Assembly (NCBI GenBank): GCA_964390805.1
Contig: CAYMKL010000133.1
Span: forward strand, 1 to 18,190
Direction of reading: 5' to 3'
Origin: CAYMKL01 sp964390805
GTDB lineage: Bacteria; Chloroflexota; Anaerolineae; VGOG01
Length of the DNA: 18,190 bases
Below are positions 1 through 6,040 of the stretch, one piece after another (position 1 is the first letter of the stretch; each line of letters starts with the position of its first letter). The translations under genes and the position numbers were made by a program. Below the pieces are notes generated by a model that saw nothing but the letters and a program-made list of their open reading frames with translations, was not told the DNA's origin and searched no databases.

Positions 1-61
1 CCTATTAACTTACAGACGGATACTTGACTTATTCTCTATAGTATGCTTCGCAAGGCTGAAC

Positions 62-90
62 TTGCAAATTTGCTCTGCTGGCAGTATAAT
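62..90 (+). promoter_or_regulatory. Promoter for the tRNA-Leu/tRNA-Gly/mnmA unit
   Basis: A TTGCAA -35 box (62-67) and a perfect TATAAT -10 box (85-90) are separated by 17 bp. The -10 box ends 15 bp before the tRNA-Leu gene, as expected for a tRNA promoter. No other convincing promoter lies between here and mnmA, so the two tRNAs and mnmA may share this start. Bases 1-61 hold nothing else I can identify. Confidence 0.7.
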
Positions 91-105
91 ATTCATTGAA
101 ATCAG

Positions 106-191
106 GGGGAAGTGTCGGAATTGGCAGACGAGCGTGATTTAGGATCACGTGGGCCTAGCCCGTGAGAGTTCAAATCTCTCCTTCCCCACCA
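106..191 (+). tRNA. tRNA-Leu (anticodon UAG)
   Basis: A class II tRNA with a long variable arm. The acceptor stem GGGGAAG (106-112) pairs with CTTCCCC (181-187). The discriminator base is A188 and CCA is encoded at 189-191. The anticodon stem CGTGA/TCACG encloses loop TTTAGGA (138-144), giving anticodon TAG at 140-142. The variable arm is GGGC-CTA-GCCC and the T arm is GAGAG-TTCAAAT-CTCTC. All arms pair well, so the gene looks functional. It reads CUN leucine codons. Confidence 0.97.
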
Positions 192-212
192 ACACATCAA
201 CTAGCAGGTCGA

Positions 213-287
213 GCGGAAGTGGCTCAGTGGTAGAGCATCTCCTTGCCAAGGAGAAAGTCACGGGTTCGAATCCCGTCTTCCGCTCCA
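213..287 (+). tRNA. tRNA-Gly (anticodon GCC)
   Basis: The acceptor stem GCGGAAG (213-219) pairs with CTTCCGC (277-283), the discriminator is T284, and CCA is encoded at 285-287. The anticodon stem TCTCC/GGAGA encloses loop TTGCCAA (243-249), with anticodon GCC at 245-247. The T arm is CGGG-TTCGAAT-CCCG. It lies 21 bp after tRNA-Leu, probably in the same transcript. It reads GGC and GGU glycine codons. Confidence 0.97.
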
Positions 288-322
288 TTCTTTGGACGGT
301 TGTCAAGTCGAAGGTTTTGGGG

Positions 323-1408
323 ATGGTTGATGATGCAGGCGGCGGAAGGCAGCGGGTCGCAGTAGCCATGAGCGGTGGCGTGGATAGCTCCACCGCGGCG
401 GCTCTTCTGGTGGAGCGGGGCTACGACGTGATCGGCGTCATGATGCGCCTCTGGGCTGAGGAGGGCCAGGGCGGCTCAACCAACCGCTGTTGCTCCCCCG
501 AAGCCATAGAAGACGCCCGCCGCGTCTGCAATGGCCTAGACATCCCCTTCTACTTGATCAACTACGAGCGGGAATTCAAGAAGGAAGTCGTTGGCCTCTT
601 CATCGCGGAGTACGCTCGTGGGCGCACCCCAAACCCCTGTCTGGCTTGCAACCGCCGCATCAAGTTCGATCTCCTGCTCCGTCGAGCCCTGGCTATGGAT
701 GCCCAATATCTGGCCACGGGGCATTACGCCAGAGTGCGGCAGGTAAATGGTAGCTATCAGCTTCTCAAGGGCTGCGATGGGGAGAAAGATCAGTCCTACG
801 TGCTCTACATGCTGGGGCAGAAGGAGCTCCAGCATCTCCTCTTGCCACTGGGCGATTACACCAAGCAGCGGGTACGGGCTATGGCTCGTCAGCGGGATCT
901 TCCCGTAGCTGAAAAGGCGGAGAGCCAGGACCTTTGTTTCCTGTCGGATAACGATTACCGCCGTTTTCTGCAAGCCCAGGCGCCGGAGAGCATTCAGCCC
1001 GGTCCCATCTTGGACACGGCGGGGCATACCATTGGTCAGCACAAGGGCCTGCCCTTCTACACCATCGGCCAGCGGGAGGGCCTGGGTATCGCTGCTCCGG
1101 AGGCCCTCTACGTCATGCAGATTGACGTGGCTCGCAACGCGCTGGTGGTGGGCGCCAAGGCGGAGTTGGGGCAGCGGGAGCTGGTGGCAACAGAGATCAA
1201 TTACGTCTCTGGGCAGATTCCTCAGGAGCCTCTGGAGATCACGGCCAAGATCCGCTATAGGGCTGTCGAGGCCGAAGCCCTCCTCATCCCGCTCGGAGAT
1301 GGCCGGTCGCGGGTGACCTTCGCCCGGCCACAGCGGGACATCACACCGGGGCAGGGCGTCGTCTTTTATCAAGGCGAAGTCGTAGTCGGTGGGGGGATAA
1401 TCAGCTAA
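323..1408 (+). CDS. mnmA: tRNA-specific 2-thiouridylase MnmA
   Basis: A 361-aa protein, the usual length for MnmA. The enzyme activates U34 of the Lys, Glu and Gln tRNAs with ATP and inserts sulphur delivered by a persulphide relay, forming s2U34. The PP-loop SGGVDS is at residues 17-22. The NPCLACN motif carries Cys109, matching the catalytic Cys of the family, and SQDLCF carries the second catalytic Cys at 205. Both are present, so the enzyme should be active. The ATG at 323 is chosen because any earlier in-frame start would run through the tRNA genes. Only a weak G-rich site precedes it. It lies 35 bp after tRNA-Gly, so co-transcription is likely. Its stop is one base before the next ATG. 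Confidence 0.95.
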   Translation: MVDDAGGGRQRVAVAMSGGVDSSTAAALLVERGYDVIGVMMRLWAEEGQGGSTNRCCSPEAIEDARRVCNGLDIPFYLINYEREFKKEVVGLFIAEYARGRTPNPCLACNRRIKFDLLLRRALAMDAQYLATGHYARVRQVNGSYQLLKGCDGEKDQSYVLYMLGQKELQHLLLPLGDYTKQRVRAMARQRDLPVAEKAESQDLCFLSDNDYRRFLQAQAPESIQPGPILDTAGHTIGQHKGLPFYTIGQREGLGIAAPEALYVMQIDVARNALVVGAKAELGQRELVATEINYVSGQIPQEPLEITAKIRYRAVEAEALLIPLGDGRSRVTFARPQRDITPGQGVVFYQGEVVVGGGIIS

Positions 1409-1409
1409 A

Positions 1410-1670
1410 ATGCAGATACTTTTCTCGCCTCCTTTGATCTTATCACTAATCATTGCCAGTGCCTACGCTGCCTTTTTCAACCTGTGGCAGGGAGGGAATG
1501 CCAGGGACTTGCTGATCTATCTGGCGGCTTGCTGGCTTGGCTTTGCGATCGGGGAGCTTGTAGGAGACTTCGTGGGATTGGACATCCTGATGATTGGGCA
1601 GATCCATGTCTTGGAGGGAACCGTTGGGTGTTTGGGTCTCCTGTTCCTGGCCAAGTGGCTAAAGCCATGA
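1410..1670 (+). CDS. Small conserved-type membrane protein, unknown function
   Basis: An 86-aa hydrophobic protein whose ATG lies one base after the mnmA stop, so it is probably translationally coupled to mnmA. Three hydrophobic stretches can be seen: about residues 5-24 (PLILSLIIASAYAAFF), 33-55 (DLLIYLAACWLGFAIGELVG) and 64-82. This suggests two or three membrane helices. Polar residues in the second helix (Glu, Asp, Gly-rich) might be functional. I do not recognise a named family. Position suggests only co-expression with mnmA, not a role in thiolation. Confidence 0.7.
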   Translation: MQILFSPPLILSLIIASAYAAFFNLWQGGNARDLLIYLAACWLGFAIGELVGDFVGLDILMIGQIHVLEGTVGCLGLLFLAKWLKP

Positions 1671-1680
1671 TAGCTTTTTT
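1656..1680 (+). terminator. Weak possible terminator after the mnmA unit
   Basis: A short TGGC-TAAA-GCCA hairpin (1656-1667) overlaps the end of the 86-aa gene. A run of six T follows at 1675-1680. The stem is only 4 bp and seven bases separate it from the T run, so this is a weak call. A strong promoter for the next operon begins 10 bp downstream. Confidence 0.3.
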
Positions 1681-1689
1681 GATCGCGCT

Positions 1690-1718
1690 TTGACTATCTG
1701 GTGGACGTGTGATATAAT
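1690..1718 (+). promoter_or_regulatory. Promoter for the ytxG-ytxH-like operon
   Basis: TTGACT (1690-1695) and TATAAT (1713-1718) are separated by exactly 17 bp, close to the ideal housekeeping-sigma promoter. It lies 33 bp upstream of the GTG start of the next gene, and a strong AAGGAG ribosome site follows at 1738-1743. Confidence 0.85.
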
Positions 1719-1751
1719 GATGCACAATCCAGCGTTGAAGGAGAGAGCAGC

Positions 1752-2174
1752 GTGAAAGAGTCCGAGAAGAAGAACTTCCAGATAGCCCTTATCGGTATCC
1801 TGGTGGTCGTAATAGTGCTGTTGGTCGTGATGTGTTATTTACTCTTCAAGCACGACGAAGCAACGGCCATCATTCGAGACATCTCCGTTATCATCCTCGC
1901 CCTTGAGTCCATCGTGATGCTGCTGCTCTTGATTGTGGTCATCGGCATGCTATGGTGGCTGATCCAGACCCTGGAGAAAAAGATAACGCCGATTCTCGAT
2001 ACCACGAACGAGACCGTCAACAACGTGAGCGAGACGGTCAACACCGTGCGGGGGACGGCCACTTTTATGAGCGACACCGTGGTCTCGCCGGTAATCAAGG
2101 TGGTCAGTTATGCGTCTGGGGTGAAGAGGGCGATAAAAACGCTGACCAAATGGCGAAGCATGCGCAGTGACTAG
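1752..2174 (+). CDS. YtxG/DUF948-like membrane protein
   Basis: A 140-aa protein with two hydrophobic segments, about residues 10-33 and 41-70. A soluble C-terminal part follows, with repeating NETVNNV / SETVNTV heptad-like units that probably form a coiled coil. This layout, and its place directly before a YtxH-like gene, match the DUF948 (YtxG) family. In Bacillus, ytxG and ytxH lie together in a general-stress operon. The GTG start is set by AAGGAG at 1738-1743, with 8 bp spacing. Molecular function is unknown; membrane-anchored structural or stress roles are inferred only from the family. The family call rests on architecture and context more than on specific residues. Confidence 0.75.
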   Translation: MKESEKKNFQIALIGILVVVIVLLVVMCYLLFKHDEATAIIRDISVIILALESIVMLLLLIVVIGMLWWLIQTLEKKITPILDTTNETVNNVSETVNTVRGTATFMSDTVVSPVIKVVSYASGVKRAIKTLTKWRSMRSD

Positions 2175-2210
2175 GAGGCGCAAAATTCTTTAAGACAGGA
2201 GGGATTGACA

Positions 2211-2555
2211 ATGGCTAACGACAATGGGAGTGGCTGGTTTGTAGCGGGATTCATCCTCGGCGGGTTGGTGGGGTTCGCGGCAGGCTTGCTCATGGCCCCT
2301 CAAGCCGGCGAGGAGACTCAGGCGCAGATCAGGGAGAAGGGCATCGAGCTCAAAGGCAGGGCCGAGGAACTGGCCGAAGAGCTTCGGGAGAAGAGCCAGG
2401 TTCTCCTGGAGGAGCAGAAGGTGCGAATTGAGGAGGCCGTCGCCGAAGGCAAGGAGGCAATGGCCGAGAAAAGAGAGGAGATGATGGCCAAGCTGGAGGA
2501 GGAGAGGGGCAAGGTTAAGGTTGAGGTTAAGGCTGAAGCTGAGGCCGAGAGCTAA
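2211..2555 (+). CDS. YtxH domain-containing protein
   Basis: A 114-aa protein with an N-terminal glycine-rich membrane segment (GWFVAGFILGGLVGFAAGLL, about residues 8-27). The characteristic MAPQAGEETQAQIREKG motif follows, then a long charged helix rich in Glu, Lys and Ala. This is the standard YtxH architecture: an anchor plus a coiled coil, of unknown biochemical role, often stress linked. ATG 2211 is preferred over the in-frame TTG at 2205, because AGGAGG (2197-2202) is 8 bp from the ATG. It is 36 bp after the YtxG-like gene and surely in the same operon. The last residues are a low-complexity run of VK/VE/AE dipeptides. Confidence 0.88.
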   Translation: MANDNGSGWFVAGFILGGLVGFAAGLLMAPQAGEETQAQIREKGIELKGRAEELAEELREKSQVLLEEQKVRIEEAVAEGKEAMAEKREEMMAKLEEERGKVKVEVKAEAEAES

Positions 2556-2633
2556 TGGCCTAGTCCTCTCGACAATTTACCATCTTTTCAATCAATGGTC
2601 TCCCCCTTGGGTGTCGCTGAACCTTGCCGGGTT

Positions 2634-2703
2634 GTTGAAAGGGCAAAGGGCGCTAAAAGCACCCTGAAGATGAGCGCCCTTCAGGGTGCTTTGCTCTTTC
2701 AGC
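2634..2703. repeat. Large nested palindrome with competing hairpins
   Basis: The arms 2656-2669 and 2679-2692 form a perfect 14-bp inverted repeat (AAAGCACCCTGAAG / CTTCAGGGTGCTTT) with a 9-base loop. In RNA the outer arms 2634-2647 and 2690-2703 also pair, with a few G-U wobbles. A third pairing, AAGGGCGCT (2646-2654) with AGCGCCCTT (2673-2681), competes with the main stem. The A-rich and T-rich edges of the 14-bp stem would let it work as a terminator in either direction. It is the only candidate terminator for the ytxGH operon and marks the left edge of the small-gene island. Confidence 0.75.
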
Positions 2704-2710
2704 CATTTGG

Positions 2711-2842
2711 GTGAGAGCTTTGACTGAGCAGCGCGACTGGCTCGCCGAACTCTCATTGGAAACGGCAACTGTCGAAAGCGCGACGCAGATTTGCCAGGCA
2801 AATGCTGTTGGATGGACGCGGCAAAGAGCCATTGCGCTATGA
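2711..2842 (+). CDS. Small ORF coupled to the next gene, unknown
   Basis: A 43-aa reading frame with protein-like composition (LTEQRDWLAELSLETATVE, then TQICQANAVGWTRQRAIAL). Its TGA (2840-2842) overlaps the ATG of the next gene (2839-2841) as ATGA, a typical translational-coupling arrangement. The start is uncertain: GTG 2711 or TTG 2720. No good ribosome site is visible, and the frame stays open back to 2657 inside the palindrome. It could therefore be the remnant of a longer gene cut by the palindrome. I do not recognise the family. Confidence 0.45.
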   Translation: MRALTEQRDWLAELSLETATVESATQICQANAVGWTRQRAIAL

Positions 2843-3129
2843 ACGCGAATGTAACTGGAAGACATGGTGAAGCACTGCTGAGCAAGTTTGTCATTTGTGT
2901 CAGCAACAACAACCCAGAATCGCTGATTGTCGGTAGGGTATATCGCACATTGCCAGATGAAGACGCGGCCAAACGTGACCTAATCCGTGTCATTGATGAG
3001 AGATATGGCGAACCTGGCTCAGAAGACGGCTATCTCTATCCGACATCAATGTTTGTACCTATCGAGTTGCCAAGAGTGGCTGAGCGGATGCTGGTGTCAG
3101 CCGGCGCCTGGGCGCAGCAACCCGCCTAA
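2839..3129 (+). CDS. Small conserved hypothetical protein
   Basis: A 96-aa protein from ATG 2839. The core looks like a compact beta-rich domain: KFVICVSNNNPESLIVGRVY, then LPDEDAAKRDLIRVIDE, then YLYPTSMFVPIELPRVAERML. Small orphan proteins with this pattern (Cys in the first strand, IRVIDE, YLYP, FVPIELP) are familiar from accessory regions of many bacteria, but I know no function. ATG 2839 is preferred over the upstream in-frame ATGs (2791, 2812) because it overlaps the stop of the preceding small ORF. A weak GAG-type site precedes it. No membrane or signal sequence is seen. Confidence 0.7.
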   Translation: MNANVTGRHGEALLSKFVICVSNNNPESLIVGRVYRTLPDEDAAKRDLIRVIDERYGEPGSEDGYLYPTSMFVPIELPRVAERMLVSAGAWAQQPA

Positions 3130-3185
3130 TATGCGTTCTGCCACGGCATCCACTCGATGCAAGTACGAGGGGCGGGTAGAAGCAT

Positions 3186-3240
3186 GGCAAGCTGTCACAG
3201 ACCCCCTGCTTCGCAGGGGGCTTGAAGTCAGCCGCTTGCC
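3186..3240. repeat. Nested inverted repeat / hairpin
   Basis: The inner stem CCCCCTGC (3202-3209) pairs with GCAGGGGG (3213-3220) around a TTC loop. Outer arms GGCAAGC (3186-3192) and GCTTGCC (3234-3240) also pair perfectly. There is no T run, so it is not a classic terminator. It lies in the 278-bp gene-free stretch 3130-3407, which otherwise contains only the MITE-like element. Confidence 0.6.
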
Positions 3241-3250
3241 TGGGTAGTTC

Positions 3251-3388
3251 GACAATGTTAAGTTTAGACCTCCGAGGTCTCCAATGGGTGATTGCACCCG
3301 TCGAAATGCCTGCAAAAGCTACGATTTCGCCATCCTAGAGCTGTTTCACAGACCTCGGAGGTCTGACGCAGGCGAAGTTAACATTGTC
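3251..3388. mobile_element. MITE-like element, 138 bp, with nested inverted repeats
   Basis: The ends are perfect 11-bp inverted repeats: GACAATGTTAA (3251-3261) and TTAACATTGTC (3378-3388). Inside them lies a second inverted pair, AGACCTCCGAGGTCT (3266-3280) and AGACCTCGGAGGTCT (3350-3364). Each member is itself almost palindromic. A 7-bp direct repeat GGTAGTT flanks the element (3243-3249 and 3391-3397), separated from the ends by one and two bases, as a target-site duplication might be. There is no transposase frame. It sits 19 bp before the ATG of the next gene, and has probably replaced that gene's upstream region. Confidence 0.7.
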
Positions 3389-3407
3389 AAGGTAGTTGCG
3401 TCAACAG

Positions 3408-3620
3408 ATGAGAAAAGAAGATTTCCAAATCGGCATGGAATTCTATACCGCCTCTGGGAAGTGGCGCTGCACTGACATTGGTACACGAGTCATCGTGGCA
3501 ATTAAGCTCGACCGAGAGGATTCCCGAAACTATAGTGGCCCGCCCTATTCGATAGTAGAACACGTGTTTGACGAATACGACTGGGGTGGATGCAGTCTTG
3601 ACCCAAAGGAGTTTGAATAA
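3408..3620 (+). CDS. Small conserved hypothetical protein
   Basis: A 70-aa protein with a compact domain: EDFQIGMEFYTASGKWRCTDIGTR, then VIVAIKLDRED, then GPPYSIVEHVFDEYDWGGCS. The EF(Y/W)TA-G-WR-TD-GTR-VVAI and VEHVFDEYD pattern is, to my memory, that of a widespread small hypothetical family with no assigned function. ATG 3408 is used instead of TTG 3396, because TTG lies in the direct repeat flanking the MITE. No ribosome site is recognisable upstream, perhaps because the MITE insertion displaced it, so expression may be weak. Confidence 0.7.
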   Translation: MRKEDFQIGMEFYTASGKWRCTDIGTRVIVAIKLDREDSRNYSGPPYSIVEHVFDEYDWGGCSLDPKEFE

Positions 3621-3701
3621 GCTATAAGGTGAAGGGTTAACATTGGGCTGCTGTCGGCACAGTGGCAACGCTCAAGAGAGAGACCATCAAAGGGGTATTG
3701 T

Positions 3702-4025
3702 ATGCCTATACCAGCAGAAGTTAAACCGCTCGACAACTACCAGCTCTGGGTCAAATTTTCCGACGGCGTTGAGGGCATCGCGGATTTGTCTGAATTTGCC
3801 GGTAAGGGTGTTTTCGCACTCTGGAACGACTATCGAGAATTTCAAAGGGTCCATATTGGGCCAGGGGGCGAAATCGCATGGACTGACCAGATTGACATGT
3901 GTCCAGATGCGATTTACCTGAGGACCACCGGAAAGAGGCCGGAGGAGTTGTTCCCGAAGTTGCAAGGTAGGAAGGTCAGTAGAGAAATCTGTTCTGTTCG
4001 TAGAGGCGGCGGCCTAACAAGTTGA
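3702..4025 (+). CDS. DUF2442 domain-containing protein
   Basis: A 107-aa protein. Residues 1-80 show the DUF2442 pattern: an N-terminal VKPLDNYQLWVKFSDGVEG strand pair, DLSEFAGKGVFALW, then FQRVHIGPGGEIAW and the end signature DMCPDAIYLRTTGK. DUF2442 proteins are small soluble proteins of unknown function, often found in mobile gene sets, sometimes beside DUF4160. AAAGGGG (3689-3695) sets the start with 6 bp spacing. The last 20 residues (KLQGRKVSREICSVRRGGG...) extend past the usual domain, and the stop codon lies inside the downstream terminator stem. The tail may be recently acquired by read-through. Confidence 0.85.
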   Translation: MPIPAEVKPLDNYQLWVKFSDGVEGIADLSEFAGKGVFALWNDYREFQRVHIGPGGEIAWTDQIDMCPDAIYLRTTGKRPEELFPKLQGRKVSREICSVRRGGGLTS

Positions 4026-4061
4026 GCCATCCTGGAAACAGGATGGCTCTTTGTGTTTTTT
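4024..4061 (+). terminator. Rho-independent terminator closing the small-gene island
   Basis: A perfect 11-bp stem GAGCCATCCTG (4024-4034) / CAGGATGGCTC (4039-4049) with a GAAA tetraloop is followed by TTTGTGTTTTTT (4050-4061). The stem overlaps the DUF2442 stop codon. It acts on plus-strand transcripts only; on the minus strand no T run follows it. Confidence 0.92.
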
Positions 4062-4113
4062 GCCTAATGACCCTTGTCAGGCAGTCTCGCTATCAGAAAG
4101 CTTTCCCCTTTGC

Positions 4114-5778
4114 TCACCCCGACGACAGGACTTTGATGACTCTAGGCAGCACGGGCAGGAGATCGCCAGCCACCATGCCCGCCCCCCCCAGCTCCTTTCG
4201 CACTAGCTCCCCCGCCAGCCCATGAACGTAAGCCCCGACCAGGGCGGCATCGAAGGGTGCCAGGCCCTGGGCCAGGAAGCCGACGATGGCTCCCGCTAAC
4301 ACGTCACCGCTGCCCGCCGTGGCCAGGCCTGGGTTGGCGAAGGGATTGATGACCACTCTTCCATCAGGGTCGGCGATAACGGTGTAAGCTCCTTTGAGAA
4401 TCACAACCTGACGCCACTTCTCAGCCATCTGCTGCGCCACCTCCAGCCTGTCGGCCTCGATTTCGCGTACCGTGAGCCCGGTCAGCCGGGACATCTCGCC
4501 AGGGTGGGGGGTGAGGATGCTCAGCCCTTTTAGCTGTTCCCACCAGTTGGGGGTATCGGCCAGGGCGTTCAGGCCATCGGCATCTATGACCAGCGGCGGC
4601 AGCGAGAGTTCCCCCATCTTGGCCTCCTCGCTGGTCAGGAAACCGATGCGGCCTCTTTTGCCTGGTTCCACGTTCAGCAATTGCTGCACGAACTGCACTG
4701 TCTCCTTCTCGTGGCCCAGGCCCGGCCCCAGGAGGAGGGCATCGTAATCCTGGATCGCCTCGCCCAATACTTTGATGGCATCGGGGACGAGGACGCCCAA
4801 AGTCTGGGGCAGGAGGAGGAAGGTGACCTCGCTGAGCTTGGAGGCCAGGATGGGATGGATGCTCTCCGCCAGGGCCAAAGTGACCAGGCCAGTTCCCACC
4901 CGCGTGGCCGCAGCGCTGGCCAGGTACGCCGCTCCAGTGTAGTTGACTGAGCCAGCCACCACCAGGGCCTTGCCGAAGGTGCCCTTGTGAGCTCCCAAGG
5001 GACGCGGGGGGAGGAGCTCTCTCACCATTTCGGGCGTTGCCAGATCTACCTGGACATCGTCGGCCAAATGTGGCGGTATCTCGATGTCGGCGACGATCAA
5101 CTGGCCCACGTATTCAGCGCCGGGAAAGAGGAACTGGCCTCGCTTGGGGAAGCCGAATGTTACCGTCAGGTCAGCGGGGACGGCCGCTGGATCTATGGCT
5201 CCCGTGTCGCAATCGAGCCCCGTGGGGACGTCCACGGCGACAAGAATAGGGAAAGAGGGCAAGGCAACGAATGGGGGAAGTGAGGGCGAGAAAAGGGCCT
5301 CTTTCCTCTTGGTTTCTCTTCTTCTCCTGATTTCCTCACTGACTACAGTCAATATCTCTCTGAGCGATCCTCTTAGCGGCAGAGTAACGCCTGTGCCCAG
5401 GAGGGCATCAATGATCACGTCGGACTCGCACAAAAGGCGGCGCACGGTGGCGAAGCCATCGTCTCCTTCGGCCCAGAGGGTGGGAATGTCCCTTTCGGTT
5501 GCCAGGCGAAAGTTCTCGTCGTCCTCGCTGCGACGCTTCCAGATATAGAAGGTAACATGAACGCCAGCATCGTGCAGATATCGGCCGGCCACCAACCCGT
5601 CACCCCCATTGTTGCCCGGACCAACCAGCACCAGTATCCGTTTATCCGCTACCCCCATCCGTTGACAGGCTTCCGCGACAGCTCGCCCGGCGTTTTCCAT
5701 CATCGTGTCGTAAGATAGCCCTCCCGCATCGGTTTCCTTCTCGATACAGCGCATCTCCTCTGTCGTCACTACTTTCAT
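4114..5778 (-). CDS. nnr: Bifunctional NAD(P)H-hydrate epimerase / ADP-dependent dehydratase
   Basis: A 554-aa two-domain repair enzyme. The N-terminal YjeF-type domain (about 1-240) interconverts R- and S-NAD(P)HX; it has GPGNNGGDG at 53-61 and DALLGTG near 124-130. The C-terminal ribokinase-like domain (about 260-554) uses ADP to dehydrate S-NAD(P)HX; it has HKGTFGKALVVAGS (264-277), GPGLG (351-355), TPHPGEM (423-429) and the AGSGDVLAG loop (488-496). All key motifs are present. The ATG is at 5776-5778, with an AAGGA site 9 bp before it. Two stretches look inserted: a charged then Pro-rich segment at about 150-178, just before VAVDVPTGLD, and one at about 370-393. It is a lone minus-strand gene divergent from hemW. 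Confidence 0.95.
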   Translation of the reverse strand: MKVVTTEEMRCIEKETDAGGLSYDTMMENAGRAVAEACQRMGVADKRILVLVGPGNNGGDGLVAGRYLHDAGVHVTFYIWKRRSEDDENFRLATERDIPTLWAEGDDGFATVRRLLCESDVIIDALLGTGVTLPLRGSLREILTVVSEEIRRRRETKRKEALFSPSLPPFVALPSFPILVAVDVPTGLDCDTGAIDPAAVPADLTVTFGFPKRGQFLFPGAEYVGQLIVADIEIPPHLADDVQVDLATPEMVRELLPPRPLGAHKGTFGKALVVAGSVNYTGAAYLASAAATRVGTGLVTLALAESIHPILASKLSEVTFLLLPQTLGVLVPDAIKVLGEAIQDYDALLLGPGLGHEKETVQFVQQLLNVEPGKRGRIGFLTSEEAKMGELSLPPLVIDADGLNALADTPNWWEQLKGLSILTPHPGEMSRLTGLTVREIEADRLEVAQQMAEKWRQVVILKGAYTVIADPDGRVVINPFANPGLATAGSGDVLAGAIVGFLAQGLAPFDAALVGAYVHGLAGELVRKELGGAGMVAGDLLPVLPRVIKVLSSG

Positions 5779-5822
5779 GTTCCTCAGTCCTTTCTTCTGT
5801 GTAGTTGAATCTCTGCCTGAGA

Positions 5823-5851
5823 AGTATAGCACAGGAAGCTGTTCGAGGCAA
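5823..5851 (-). promoter_or_regulatory. Promoter for the NAD(P)HX repair gene
   Basis: Read on the minus strand, TTGCCT (5846-5851) and TATACT (5823-5828) are 17 bp apart. The -10 box lies about 45 bp upstream of the chosen ATG. The stretch between it and the divergent hemW promoter (5852-5961) carries small GC-rich hairpins, such as CACGGC (5856-5861) / GCCGTG (5870-5875), but no gene. Confidence 0.65.
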
Positions 5852-5961
5852 CAAACACGGCACTGAACCGCCGTGCTGAGAGGGCCAGGCCCCTCGCGGG
5901 GTCGAAATCCAGCCCGCAGGGCTTCGTTCTTTTAGCGCGGGATCTTTAGCCCAGCGCTTGC

Positions 5962-5990
5962 TTGACATCAAACCCACCTTGTGCTATTCT
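5962..5990 (+). promoter_or_regulatory. Promoter for hemW and following acyl-CoA genes
   Basis: A perfect TTGACA (5962-5967) and a TATTCT -10 box (5985-5990) are separated by 17 bp. The -10 box ends 50 bp before the hemW ATG. The next gene follows hemW after 19 bp without its own promoter, so this probably drives at least hemW and the dehydrogenase. Confidence 0.8.
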
Positions 5991-6040
5991 TTACACGGTG
6001 AAATAGAGCCTGGCCTCCAAATACCCCGGAGCGAGCAGTC

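Noticed and set aside
149..322. Upstream extension of the mnmA frame
   Set aside because: The extension runs through both tRNA genes; MnmA homology begins only after the ATG at 323.
536..1453. Long minus-strand frame opposite mnmA
   Set aside because: It has no recognisable domain and lies antisense to a complete, motif-bearing mnmA; it is a shadow of high GC coding.
2592..2993. Minus-strand frame across the palindrome and small ORFs
   Set aside because: It is a composition-driven shadow that reads through a palindrome; the plus-strand frames have coupling and family-like motifs.
3123..3263. Second attC-like possibility (GCCTAAT ... GTTAAGT)
   Set aside because: The left core has AAT instead of AAC, and the two cores are not complementary to each other. 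The right one is the MITE end.
4012..4027. Integron attC-like sequence GCCTAAC-AA-GTTGAGC at the end of DUF2442
   Set aside because: Both halves match the loose attC core patterns, and the gene content is cassette-like. However, the right half is part of the terminator stem, the spacing is wrong, and no partner site or integrase is present.
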